Source: Deltaproteobacteria bacterium (lineage in GTDB: Bacteria > Myxococcota_A > UBA796 > CAJQPC01). Taken from it: DNA of 64,000 nucleotides. The position numbers were made by a program, and so were the translations under genes. Shown piece by piece: positions 9,137 to 19,651 of the stretch. How positions within the stretch are numbered: position 1 is the stretch's first letter; the number at the start of each line of letters is the position of its first letter. The notes under the pieces were generated by a model that was given only the letters and a program-made list of their open reading frames with translations, was not told the DNA's origin and ran no database searches. The DNA is taken from positions 202,627 through 266,626 of the forward strand of contig JADKFE010000001.1 of assembly GCA_016717595.1 (NCBI GenBank), in the 5' to 3' direction.

Positions 9137-10441
9137 CGCCTGTGGAGCGGCTGTTTGAGGGTGACAAACACGGCGCGGGCCCGGGCCTGCACCGGATGAG
9201 CGCGCTTCTGGCGCACCCCGAGCTGTCTGTGCTGAGCACGATCCCCACGGCGCGGGTGACGGGATCCAACGGCAAAGGCTCCACCTGCGCCTTCCTCTCG
9301 GAGATCCTGCGCGCCTCGGGCCGGTCTGTGGCGCGCTTTACGTCGCCGCACATGAACGATCCGCGGGAGCGTTTTTGGCGGGACGGCGCCGACATCTCCG
9401 CCGAGGCCCTGGCCGAGATCGCCGCCTGGACCCACGAGCAGGTGACTCTGTACGAGGCGCGCTTCCCCGGCGACCGTGTGGGCGCCTTTGAGCGGCAGGT
9501 GCTCAGCTTCGCCCGCTGGGTGGCCCTCGATCCCCCCGACGCCGTCGTGCTGGAGGTCGGCATCGGCGGGCGATTAGACAGCACCCGGGCTTGGCCCTGC
9601 GGGCTCGCCGGGCTCACCTCGGTGGACTTAGAGCACACGGCGCTGTTGGGGCCGACACGTCTGGACATCGCCTTAGAGAAGGCCCAGGCGGCGCCGTCTG
9701 GCGGCGTGCTGCTGCTCGGCGCCTTGCCCGGGGAGCTTCAGCGTCGGGTGATCGGCGCCTGTGAGGTGTGGGGAATTCACGCGGAGCCTGTGACGGAGAG
9801 CGCCGTGGTGCGTGAGGCGCGTCTGGACGGGGATCAGATGACCGCTTGGCTCTCCTTGCCCCAGCACGGCCATAGACCTCGGGCCCCTGCGTCTGGGGCT
9901 CTTGGGGCTTCATCAGGCGGAGAACGCGGCGATGGCGACGGCCTTGGCGCTGCGACTGTGTGGGGTTCGCGGTGAGGAGGCGGCCCGGCGGTTTGAGCCC
10001 GCGCTGCGGTCGGGCCTCGCCGCGGCGTGTTGGCCGGCGCGGCTGGAGCGTGTGGCGGAGGATCCGCCGACGTACCTCGACGCCGCGCACACCCCCGACG
10101 CCGCCCGGCGCCTCGCGGAGAGCCTGCCAGGGCTGCTCCAAGGGCGGGCGCTGGTGCTGGTGGCGGCGTGCTCGGCGGACAAAGACGCGGCGGCGGTGCT
10201 CTCGCCCCTCGTGGGGTTGGCCGAGCTTGTGATCACCACCCGGTCGGCGCGGGGGCAGGGCGCGGAGGCGCTGCGGGGGCTCGTGGTGGGGCTTGGGCGC
10301 GAAGGAGGCGCGGGCGGTGGAGCCCGTGGGCGCGGCGTTGGCGGCGGCGCGGGAGGTGGCGCGGGGGTGCGGCGGCGTGGTGGTGCTGGCGGGGAGCTTG
10401 TTCGCGGCGGGGGAGGGGAGGGTTGCCCGCTCAGGGGGTGA
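9133..10441 (+). CDS. folC: Second FolC-type folylpolyglutamate synthase (two apparent frameshifts)
   Basis: Its ATG overlaps the stop of the first folC copy by four bases (ATGA). The product has the P-loop TGSNGKGST, SPHMNDPRERF, and GIGGRLDSTRA. After a one-base shift near 9868 it continues with IDLGPLRLGLLGLHQAENAA and LDAAHTPDAA. A second shift near 10295 restores AALAAAREVARG and the closing VVVLAGSLFAAGEGR strand. Without corrections the protein stops at 9975. The family ligates glutamate to folate using ATP. The two copies are clearly diverged, so one may act on a different acid. The 3' end is uncertain because of G-runs and meets the convergent TOPRIM gene. Confidence 0.7.
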
Positions 10442-11300
10442 AGGGGCGGACTGGAGGAAGGTGACGAGGGCTTGGGAGGTGGGGCCTTGGAAGGCGTCGG
10501 GGGGAGGCCCAATTGTCTCTTGTCTCGATCAATCGCCACGGAGAGTGGGTCGCCAGGAAAGTAGGGCTGCCCGGCGATGGTCATCTGGGCCTTAAGGCGC
10601 TCGGATCGTTTGGTGTATGCGGCTGCGTCTGGTGGACAGTGGTTGTTGAGGAGGTCGTCGGCGGCGGTCCAAGCGCCGGGCCATCGTTTGGCGACCTCGG
10701 GGGCGAGCACGGCCTCCAGGGTGCCATTGCCGTGGTCATCGGCGAAGATGAACAGCCCTACGGGCACGTCGCCGTGGCGAATCCAGCCGCCATGGCTCAG
10801 CCTGTCGACGTCCGAGAACGTGCCTCCGTAGTCGTCGCGGAAGGTCTGCTCACGCGCGGCGATAGACGTGTCGGCATCGAAGACGAAGGCGACGGCGTAC
10901 TCGGTCACCACGAACATGCCGTAGCTGTTGGAGAGCGTCGCGCTAAGATTGGACAACAGCTCAACGATCTTCGTCTTCGCGGAATCCGTGCCACAGCGCA
11001 CAAGAGCACGAGCTGGTCGCGCGAGGCGTCGCGGAGGGCGCAGATAAACGCCGGAGCAGGCGCATGAGCGGCTTGGCTCAAACGCTCTCCGCCTAGCGCC
11101 CTTGTTGAGTAGTGCTGCACAATCAGGGACACACCCCGGCCTGGGGCGTTGGGGTGCCTGGGAGTCTGCAACGCTCCAAAAGGCGACGGGAGCTTGTCAA
11201 TGGGATCATTGATGAACTCCAGCCCAGCGACGGCACCTAGGCTTCGACGAACAAACACGATGTCATGGTTGCCTTCACAGAAGATGAGCAAGGCTTTCAT
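10431..11300 (-). CDS. TOPRIM-domain protein (DUF3226/OLD-nuclease-like), partner of the ParB-ATPase
   Basis: The ATG at 11300 overlaps the ATPase stop by four bases (ATGA), so the pair is translationally coupled. The N-terminus IFCEGNHD has the TOPRIM glutamate. After a one-base shift near 11005 the chain continues with FVVTEYAVAFVFDADTS, giving the TOPRIM DxD, and then FADDHGNGTLEAVL, which resembles DUF3226. TOPRIM nucleases of the OLD, Gabija and PARIS families act with an ATPase to cleave DNA or tRNA. The C-terminus is uncertain: after RDKRQLGLPP the open frame becomes proline-rich antisense of folC. A second indel in the G-run at 10499-10504, with another nearby, would give FQGPTSQALVTFLQ and a stop at 10433-10431. 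Confidence 0.6.
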
Positions 11301-13513
11301 TTTGACCACCGAATGTCGAGATCAACGGCTCTGACGGCCTGGATAAGGCTTGATCCCTGATGTCGTCTCGCCAGGGTCGTCTCGCCGTCCCGCTCCAGAC
11401 GATACGCCACCACGTCCTCGATGCGGTATTCGTTGAACAAGAAGGCGTCCACCGTCTCTTTGCTGTGGGTGGTGATGAAGACCTGGACGTTGAACTCGAC
11501 GGCTAGCTGTTGGATGAGCTTAGTGAAGTCGATCAGGAGGCTCGTGTGGAGCGCGTTCTCCAACTCATCGATGAGCAGCACGCCGCCCTCCGCGCCCCCG
11601 AAGAGCAGTCCGATCTGGAACGCCCGCTGCAGCCCGTCGCCGAAGGACGACAGATCCGGCGAAGGCACACGCTGGGCGTGGGTCACAGTGAAGCGGTGAT
11701 CACGGACCAGCTCAACGCTCTTGAGGTCGACATCTAAAAAGTCGCGCAAGAACTGGAGCACCCGATCCTTGATACCCAGCTTGACGGCCTGCTCGTTCGC
11801 GCTGGAGCGTCGTTGGGTCCGACGCAGAGAACGGCGAGTGGAACAGTGTCGGGCAGATCCAGCGCTGCTCCCCGACGAGGGTCGTGCGCGGCGCGGTGCC
11901 AACCACCAGATCGCTCGTGGAGCGCTGGTGCTTGTTGCCAAACTTAGCCTCGATCTCAAGCACCCCCAAGAAGCCCGCGCGGTTGGTCTCTGGGTCGTCA
12001 GGGTCGTCTGTGACGCTCAGGTGAACGGAGACCTCGTCCTGCGGAGGGTCACCAAATCGGCCTGAGATCATCGCTGGACAAGGCAGTTCGGGCTTGAGCC
12101 ACTCCATGTCGGTGAGAACGTCCCAGCGGGCGCGGCGCCGTAGTGTCTCAAACAACCCACGGGGATCGGACTGGTGGATGAGTAAGCTCACCGCTTCCAA
12201 GAAGCTCGTTTTGCCAGCGTTGTTGTTGCCGACAATGAGGTTGATACGCCCCGGTTGCTCAAGCACCAAGTTCTTGAGCCCCGGTGCGCGCTCGATGTGG
12301 AGCGATGTGAGGTGTTTGCGGCTCACCTCGGTGTACGCGGGCCACGGAGCCGTGAGCTGTTGTGGCGCCTCTCCGCCTCTCCGCTTGGCTAGCAAGCCCT
12401 GGAGCACAAGGATCTGCTCTTGGACCTCATCAGACTGACGGGCGTTTAGCTTTGTAGACAGCCGCTTTACGTTCGTTACCCCATACCGTAGCGTCGCCAC
12501 AGCATCGTTGCCCGCGTTAATCAACAAGAGCTCGCTCACGAGCGACGCGGAGGAGAGGCTGCGCGTCCGATTCAGCGCAGAGACCGCTGCGGAGTCCAGA
12601 ATGATCTTCGCAAGATCCCGAATCTGCCCACCTGTTGTAATCGCAGGATCAAGCGTTCGGGAGTTGCCGACCGATTGTGGATCTTCGTCGTCATCCTCAT
12701 CACTGGCCTGCTCTCTGGAGATCCACGAGAAGAGCTGGCTCAAATGCTCTGTGTTCGTTGCGCGCTCTGCCCAGTCTTCCCATCCAAGCCAGGTACGAAT
12801 GTCCGGCGCCTTGAGCACCTCACGAAGAATGTTGAACTGCTCGGAGCGAAACTGCTCGCCGTAGTCGCTCTTTTGGTAAGCCTCACAGAGCGCGAGCGTG
12901 CGCACGCTGAGGTTGAACTCGCGCCGTGAGACACCGAGCATCGCGCAGATCTTGTTTGGGTCTTGCTTGTGCTCGTCACGCAGGCTGCGCATCAGCTTGG
13001 CTTGGTTGATCGGAGGCCATTGACGTTTTCCGCTAATGTGATGCAGCCCCATGATGATCATGTGGTGCATCTTGTCCTGCTCCTCGTAAATCACGCACGG
13101 GATCGCCTCAAAGAGCGCCGGGCTCAGCTTGCCGAGCTGACCCGTCGAGCCCTCATACTGAGCCTGCATGTGCTTGAGGGTGCTGACCCGACGGTTGCCC
13201 TCGACGACGAGGTATCGATCACCGGACGCCCGCCGAACATGAATCGGCTCCACATCCAGCCAGCCATTCTCTTTGAAGCTCTCAATGTTGGTTGGCTGAC
13301 GTTCTCAGCCCTGTGGCCAAGGATGAAAGCGCGGGTGCGGCGCTGCACATCCTCATTAAACTGGTCGGCCTCTTTGACGTCTACATAGTCCACGTGATCA
13401 ATGAAGCGGAAGTTGTTTGGATCTAAGTAGAGGCTCTTGAGCGGCAGCAGCAGACGCTCCGCCCTTTCAGCAGCGGGCGGGGTGAGTGTTGGGGGGCGTG
13501 GGTCGTCGCTCAT
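11297..13513 (-). CDS. ParB-like nuclease domain fused to an OLD/RecF-type AAA ATPase (two apparent frameshifts)
   Basis: With one-base corrections near 13292 and 11810 this is a single protein of about 738 residues. Residues about 20-220 form a ParB/sulfiredoxin-like domain: LYLDPNNFRF, then VVEGNRRVSTLKHM (the GERRxxA-type site), then a helix-turn-helix region (ICAMLGVSRREFNLS). After an acidic linker comes an ATPase. Its Walker A is GNNNAGKTS near residue 425. It also has an ABC-like SFGDGLQRA signature, a Walker B LLIDELENALH near residue 643, and a THSKETVDAF H-loop. The ATPase type is that of OLD, AriA and RecF. Coupling to a TOPRIM gene suggests an anti-phage or anti-plasmid system; this is inference. 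Confidence 0.7.
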
Positions 13514-13565
13514 TCGTAGCTCCTCATCCGCCGAACCTTAACACACCCGCCGCCCCCCGCGCCCC

Positions 13566-13943
13566 TCACTCCCCCTTGGGCTTCGTGTAGAAGAAGCTCT
13601 TCACCAGGGCGGGCTGCTTGGGGTACAGCAGCGTGAGCCGGGGCTCAGCCTCGTCTAAGTGGTCGCAGGCCTGCTCGAAGGTGACGCGCAGGCGGGCCTT
13701 GGCCTCGTTCTCGGCGGCGTAGAGGGCCTCGCGGTGGGCGCGGGCGGTCTCCAGCGCCGTGAGGCCGTTGTGGAGATCGGCGGTGGGCACGGCGGCGAAG
13801 TCGGGCTCGGCGGCGATGGCGGCCAAGGCGCTGTGCAGAAAGCGGTTTTGTTCCTCGCCGTGGCCGCGCTTGATGGCGTCGGAGGGGTTCTGGGGGAACA
13901 CCCGGCGGTAGCGGGGATCTTGGCGGTCGCGCGCCGCGATCAC
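13566..13943 (-). CDS. Hypothetical alpha-helical protein
   Basis: The GTG at 13943, preceded by a GGCGGG stretch, gives 125 residues. The product is predominantly helical, with alternating Ala/Glu/Arg-rich helices (TALETARAHREALYAAENEAKARLRV) split by a DEAEPRLTLLYPKQPALVKSFFY segment near the C-terminus. It has no signal peptide and no recognisable motif. It lies 52 bases upstream of the ParB-ATPase gene on the same strand, so it could be transcribed with that module. Its G+C-rich codon use resembles the chromosome rather than the defence genes. A poly-C tract just upstream leaves the N-terminus uncertain. Confidence 0.5.
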   Translation of the reverse strand: MIAARDRQDPRYRRVFPQNPSDAIKRGHGEEQNRFLHSALAAIAAEPDFAAVPTADLHNGLTALETARAHREALYAAENEAKARLRVTFEQACDHLDEAEPRLTLLYPKQPALVKSFFYTKPKGE

Positions 13944-13963
13944 CCCGCCAAGCTGAGCCCCCC

Positions 13964-14956
13964 CTACTGCACCCCCCCCCACCCCTCCGCCGCCGGCGCC
14001 ACAGGCGGCGGCGCCGCCGTCCCACGCCACCCCCAGAGCTGGTCAAACAACGCCGCCATCGCCGTGATCGACCCATACTCCCCACCCACGCCGACCTCCA
14101 AGATCGGCCCCACAGGCTCCCCGGGCCCGGCCACGCGGTTCCGCAGCGTCACCTGGGCCTCGCCCGTCCCGGCCTGCCCGCCTTGCTCCGCCCCAGGCCA
14201 CACCATCCAGGCCTCTAAGTACGAACGATCGGCGAGGTTCTGCACCTCGGCCACGCTCAGCGAGACGTTCCGGTCTAGGGTCTTGCCCTCACGCTCCAAC
14301 GTCGCGATGAGCGACAGGGTGGTGATCACGTCCCCGGCCAGCTCAACGCTCACGCCGGTCATGGCCAGCTCGTGCAGGCCGAGCTTTCGTAGGCCTTGGG
14401 TCACCACACGGTCCCCCTCGGGGCTCCACAACAGCGTGAACTGCTCATAGAGCATGATCTCGGCGCCCAAGGCGTCGATGCGCAGGGCCGACCAGGCCTC
14501 GCGGCTGTAGACCTCGCCCGTGGCCACGTCTTCAGGCACGCCGCCGACGGCCTCGGCGAAGGTGAGCGCCGCGCGGTTCGCCCGCTGGTTCTTCGCCTGG
14601 GCGTCGCCCAGGGGGTCGATGGCGATGGAGAAGACGACCACCTCGGGCGAGCCGGCGAGCACGGCGCGGTCGGCCTCGGTCAAGGTCTCGCCGTACTCAC
14701 CCAAGGCCGACGGATCCCAGCGGCCCCAGGCATCCGCCGGGAGAACTTGCAGGCTGGCCACCGGGCGGGTGGCGGCGCGGCGGGGGAGGCGCCGGACCAT
14801 CTTGAACTGATCGTCTAAGGCGGCGCGCAGGGCGTCTACGTCGGCGTCCGGGCACTCGGCGGGGCACCAGATCGCCACCGTGGCTCGGGCGTCGGGGACC
14901 ACGACGGGCGGGGCGTTCTGCGTGCTGAGGGTCAGAAGCGCGGAGAGCAGAGACAT
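13964..14956 (-). CDS. Hypothetical secreted protein
   Basis: The 330-residue protein starts with a short hydrophobic segment (SLLSALLTLSTQNAPP) that could be a signal peptide. The ATG at 14956 follows a GGAG ribosome site. The body has predicted alternating strands and helices and ends in a Pro/Ala-rich tail encoded by a C-rich tract. Two cysteines near the N-terminus (WCPAECPD) could pair. I recognise no catalytic motif or family. The upstream neighbour is ileS, read divergently from 15047. Confidence 0.55.
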   Translation of the reverse strand: MSLLSALLTLSTQNAPPVVVPDARATVAIWCPAECPDADVDALRAALDDQFKMVRRLPRRAATRPVASLQVLPADAWGRWDPSALGEYGETLTEADRAVLAGSPEVVVFSIAIDPLGDAQAKNQRANRAALTFAEAVGGVPEDVATGEVYSREAWSALRIDALGAEIMLYEQFTLLWSPEGDRVVTQGLRKLGLHELAMTGVSVELAGDVITTLSLIATLEREGKTLDRNVSLSVAEVQNLADRSYLEAWMVWPGAEQGGQAGTGEAQVTLRNRVAGPGEPVGPILEVGVGGEYGSITAMAALFDQLWGWRGTAAPPPVAPAAEGWGGVQ

Positions 14957-15046
14957 CGGGGCTCCAGGTCGGACACGACAAGATAGCTCGCCAACACCCG
15001 GTTATGGGGGCGGTGACGCGGCCAAAGCGGCCACCCCGGAGCGACC

Positions 15047-18000
15047 ATGTTCAGCGACCTGCTGTCCCCCGTAGAGCTTGAGGCCGACATCTTGGCCTTC
15101 TGGCGCGAGAACGACATCTTCGAGGAGGGCCTGCGCATCAGCCGAGGCCGCCCGGAGTGGATCTTCTACGAGGGCCCGCCCACGGCGAACGGCCTGCCGC
15201 ACAACGGCCATGTGCTCACCCGGGTCATCAAGGATCTTTTCCCGCGCTACAAGACGATGCGGGGCTTTCATGTGCGGCGCAAGGCGGGCTGGGACACCCA
15301 TGGCCTGCCGGTGGAGGTCGAGGTCGAGAAGACGCTGGGCATCCACGGCCGCGAGGCCATCGAGGCCTACGGGCTTGAGCCCTTCGCCCGCAAATGTGTC
15401 GAGTCGGTGTTCACCTACACGAAGGAGTGGGAGGAGCTCACCGAGCGCATCGGGTTCTGGATCAACCTCGAAGACGCCTACGTCACTTACCACCGCTCCT
15501 ACGTCGAGAGCGTGTGGTGGGCGCTCTCTCAGCTCTTCAAGAAGGGCCTGTTGTACCAGTCCCACAAGGTCGTGTGGTGGTGGCCCCAAGGCGGCACGGC
15601 GCTCTCCGCGGGGGAGGTCGGCCAGGGCTACAAGACCGTGGATGATCCCTCGGTGATCGTCCGGTTTCCTGTGGACGGTCAGCCCGGCGTAAGCCTGCTC
15701 GCCTGGACGACGACGCCCTGGACGCTGCCGTCGAACACCGCCATCGCCGTGGGGCCCGCCCTGGACTACGCCGTCGTGGCGTTTGGTGAGGAGCGCCTCA
15801 TCGTGGCCGCCGCCCTGGTGGAGCGGTGTTTAGGGCCCGAGGTCACCGTGCTGCGGCGATGAAGGGCGCGGAGCTGGTGGGCTGGCGCTACCAAGGGCCG
15901 TACAGCTTCGACACCCCCGTGGGCGGCGACGGCGGGCGGGTGATCGGCGGCGACTTCGTGAGCTTGGACTCGGGAACCGGCCTCGTACACACCGCCCCGG
16001 CCTTCGGTGAGGATGACTTCCGCGTCGCCAAGCTCAATGGCATCGGCCTCATCCAGCTTGTCGAGCCCAACGGCAACTTCTCGGCGAAGGCGGGCTGGCT
16101 GGCGGGCAAGTTCTGCAAAGACGCCGACAACGACATCATCCGCGATCTCAAAGATCGTGGCTTGTTGTTCAAGCGCGAGACCTACCGCCACGACTACCCC
16201 TTCTGCTGGCGGGCGGACTCCGATCCCCTCATCCAGTACGCCCGCCCGGCGTGGTTTATCCGCACGACGGCCCTGAACGCTGAAGCGCTGTCCAACAACC
16301 AGGCGGTGCGCTGGCTGCCCGAGCATGTCAAGGAGGGCCGCTTCGGCGACTTCTTACGCAACAACGTGGACTGGGCGCTCAGCCGCGAGCGTTTCTGGGG
16401 CACGCCCCTGAACATCTGGCGCTGCCCCGACTGTGGTGAGATGATGGCCCCGGCCTCCACAGCGGAGATCCGGGCGCTCAACCCTGACGCGTTTGATCCA
16501 ACAGTAGACGAGCACCTCCAGGTGCACCGCCCGTGGATTGATCGGGTGACCTTGCCCTGCAGCGCCTGCGGCGGCACGATGGTGCGGGCGCCGGAGGTCA
16601 TCGACTGCTGGTTTGACTCGGGCTGTATGCCCTTCGCCCAGTGGGGCTTCCCGCACCAGGGTGTGGAGGCGTTTAAGGCGAGCTTCCCCGCCGACTTCAT
16701 CAGCGAGGCCGTCGACCAGACCCGCGGCTGGTTCTACTCGCTGTTGATGATCTCCACGCTCCTGTTTGACAAGGAGAGCTGCGCGGAGCTGGGCTTGGGC
16801 GATGTGGGCGAGGCGCGGCCCTACAAGACCTGTATGGTGCTCGGCCATGTGTGTGACATGGACGGCAAGAAGGAGTCCAAGTCCAAAGGCAACTACACCA
16901 GCCCCGATCTGGTGATGACCGGGCGGGTGCGGCAGCAGGTGGTGCCCGACACACGGCTCAAGCCGGGCCAGCTCGGGCTCAAAGAGGCCCAGGTGCGGGC
17001 GCTGGACTTGGGCGCTGAAGACCGCTTCACGGCGACGGGCCCCGAGGGGCAGAGCATGGCCCTTGAGGTGGTCGTCTGTGAGGTGAAGGGCAAAGACATC
17101 ATGGGGATGCACCCTGACGACATCGCCGCCTTGGGCCTCGCGCCCGAGAAGGACGGCGCCACGCGGGTGAACCTCAAGGCGCCCTTTGAGCCGCCGGGGG
17201 CTGATGCCTTCCGCTGGCTGTTCACCAGCTCCAACCCGCCGTGGAACAACACCCGCCTGAGCCTGCGGGCCATCCGGGAGGGCCAGCGCGACTTCTTGAT
17301 GCGCCTCAAGAACGTACACAGCTTCTTCACGATCTACGCGAAGATCGCCGGGTTTGACCCCAACGCCCCCGCCGCCCGGGCGCCGAAGGACCGCGGCCCG
17401 CTGGACCGCTGGATCCTGCACGAGCTGAACACAGTCAACGCCCAGGTGATCGCCGCCTTGGACGACTACCATGCTCTACGACGCGGCGCAGGCCCTGCGC
17501 GGCTTCGTGGAGAGCCTGTCCAACTGGTATGTGCGCCGGTCGCGTGAACGTTTCTGGGGCGAGGGCCCCGAGACCCAAGACGCGCTCACCACCTTGTATG
17601 AGGTGCTCACCCGGCTCTCCCGGCTGATCGCGCCGTTCGTGCCGTTCACCGCAGAGGCCATGTACCTCAGCCTTGAGGCCGGTCAGCGCAAAGGGGCCTT
17701 GGCGTCTGTGCACCACACGGCCTACCCCACGCCGGATGAGGACGCCCTGGCGCCGGAGCTGGCTGAAGACATGGCGCTTCTGCGGGAGCTGGCGAGCTTG
17801 GGCCTCGCGGCGCGAAAGAGCGTCGGCGTGCGTGTGCGCCAGCCCCTTCGGGCCCTGGAGGTGATCTTGGCCCGCCCCGAGCGCGCCGAGCGCCTCGCGC
17901 CGCTGCTGCCGCTGCTGCTGGACGAGCTCAACGTGCGGGAGATCCACTTCTCCCAGGAGCCCGAGCGGTTCGTCGAGTTTAAGGTGAAGGCCAACTTTAA

Positions 18001-18493
18001 GGCCCTGGGCAAACGTCTGGGCAAAGACATGAAGCTCTGCCAGACGATGATCACCGGCATGGACCCGGCGGCGGTGCGTCGGGCGGTCTTGGGCGACGGC
18101 CTGCGCCTGGAGCTGCCGAGCGGCGAGGTGGTCTTGGGTCTGGAGGAGGTCGTGGTGGAGGTGAGCCCCCGGGAGCACTTCCAGGCCGCGGGCTCGGCGA
18201 GCGCCGTGGTGGCCCTGCACGCGGATCTCGACGACGATCTCCGCGAGGAGGGCCTCGCGCGGGAGGTGCTCAGCCGCGTACAGACGATCCGCCGCGAGCT
18301 TAACTTGGGCTACACCCAGCGCATCGACCTCAGCATCGACGGCGACCCCGCCTTGGTGAAGGCCGCCGAGCGGTTCCGCGAGCACCTCAGCCGAGAGTCC
18401 CTCGTGCGCCAGTGGGGCGCGGGAGACGGCGGCGAGGCGCGCACGCTGGACGTCGATGGGCTGCCGCTGATCCTGCGGGTGAGCCCGGTTTGA
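15047..18493 (+). CDS. ileS: Isoleucyl-tRNA synthetase (two apparent frameshifts)
   Basis: This class I synthetase charges tRNA-Ile and edits valine. The catalytic domain opens with EGPPTANGLPHNGHV, where HNGH replaces HIGH. It later has CWFDSGCMPFAQWGFPH and a KMSKS-like ESKSKGN. The one-base breaks near 15860 (after VTVLRR, resuming MKGAELVGWRY) and 17470 (after ALDDY, resuming LYDAAQALRGF) are joined by clear collinearity, giving about 1,149 residues. An insertion of about 90 residues (bases 16918-17187) separates the KMSKS loop from GADAFRWLF. The C-terminus is of the long type with anticodon-binding helices (SLSNWYVRRSRERFW). An essential gene is unlikely to be broken twice, so the shifts are probably sequence errors. 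Confidence 0.9.
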
Positions 18494-18573
18494 GCGAGCC
18501 CTGAGCCCTCGCCCCCGGCAGATCGCCGGGGGAGGCCGAGGGTGTGCTACAACCAGCGTCCGCCGGAGGTCCA

Positions 18574-19644
18574 GTGGACGTCACCCTCATCGGAAACTCG
18601 CCCGCCGTGCTCACCGCGGGCATCCTGCTGATCTCCAAGGCGCGCAGCTTCGGGCTGCCGTCGCCGCGGGTGGCGATCATCGGCGATCCCGACCAGATCA
18701 CCCCTGTAGAGGGCCCCGCGGTGCTGCACTCCCATGTGTTGGCGTCCTGCGGGGTGGGCCGCGAGCTGAGCCGCGGCGCCTTGGTCGTGGTGCCCGGCCC
18801 GCCGGACGCGCCGCTGATGGTGAGCTTCGCCAAGGACGGGCGCTCGGGCTGGTTCCAGATCGACATGGCCGGCGGCGGCCTGCACCCCGCCACCCAAGGG
18901 CTGATGCGCCTCTCGCGAGATCCCCGCCCCGTGGCCCGAGAGGCCAGCCGCCGCCTGCGCCGGGTGCTCTCAGGCCTGGGCATCCCGTCTGAGCCCGCGC
19001 TCTTGGACCTGCTCTTCGCCGCGCCCGAGCCGCCGCTCTCCCGCATCGCCTTGGCCTTACGCGCCGCGCGCTCGCTCACCGGCGAGGAGGGCAGCCCCAT
19101 GACGCGGCTGCTCACCCCCGAGCACGGCGTCTGCCCCGACCCGCTGCCCTTGGGCGTGACCGGCGAAGAGGTGCTCGCCCGCCGCGCCGATGGCCGCCTG
19201 GAGCCCCTGCTCGGCCGGGTGCGGGTTCACGCCCGGGACGCCCTGGAGGAGTGGCTCGACGACATCGCCGCCTTGGCCAAAGAGGACGGAGGCCGTGATC
19301 TCGCGCTCTTGGGCGCCTTGGCCGAGCTGGGAGGTCACCTGGGGATGTTGCCCGCGAGCTCGATGTTGCCGCCGCCCGACAGCGCCGCGGACACCGTGGC
19401 CACGGGCATCGGCGCGGCCTTGGGCGCGTCCGTGGGCGAGCGTGACGCCAGCCGCTCCTTGGTGACCATCTTCCGCTTCTTGGGCGGCCGCTTCGTCACC
19501 GAGGCCCGGCACCCCATCCGCCTGATGGACGCCGAGCCCCCGGCGGGCCGCCTGGAGCGCTGGCAGTGGTTCGCCCAGGCCGTGGCCGAGTCCGCCGACG
19601 CCGTAGACTCCTTGTGGCGGCGGGTGATCGACCCGGCGAGCTAA
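18574..19644 (+). CDS. Conserved-looking hypothetical protein
   Basis: Start GTG 18574 is chosen because GGAGG lies five bases upstream; a GTG at 18544 lacks such a site. The 356-residue product begins with a Rossmann-like strand-turn (VTLIGNSPAVLTAG), followed by a second strand (VAIIGDPDQ). The middle is helical and the rest has no recognisable motif. It has no signal peptide or membrane span, so it is probably cytoplasmic. It lies 80 bases downstream of ileS on the same strand and is convergent with the JAMM gene, seven bases away. I do not recognise the family. Confidence 0.6.
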   Translation: MDVTLIGNSPAVLTAGILLISKARSFGLPSPRVAIIGDPDQITPVEGPAVLHSHVLASCGVGRELSRGALVVVPGPPDAPLMVSFAKDGRSGWFQIDMAGGGLHPATQGLMRLSRDPRPVAREASRRLRRVLSGLGIPSEPALLDLLFAAPEPPLSRIALALRAARSLTGEEGSPMTRLLTPEHGVCPDPLPLGVTGEEVLARRADGRLEPLLGRVRVHARDALEEWLDDIAALAKEDGGRDLALLGALAELGGHLGMLPASSMLPPPDSAADTVATGIGAALGASVGERDASRSLVTIFRFLGGRFVTEARHPIRLMDAEPPAGRLERWQWFAQAVAESADAVDSLWRRVIDPAS

Positions 19645-19651
19645 GCGCCGC

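Noticed and set aside
9913..10440. Proline-rich C-terminal extension of the TOPRIM frame
   Set aside because: It is antisense to folC and consists of Pro/Ser/Arg strings. A frameshift in the G-run near 10500 gives a more natural ending.
16354..17472. Long antisense open frame inside ileS
   Set aside because: It lies fully antisense to ileS, has His/Arg-rich composition without family signature, and is typical of high-GC third-position bias.
15858..17475. Programmed frameshifting in ileS
   Set aside because: No slippery heptamer or downstream structure is evident, and similar breaks occur in many unrelated genes, so sequence error is simpler.
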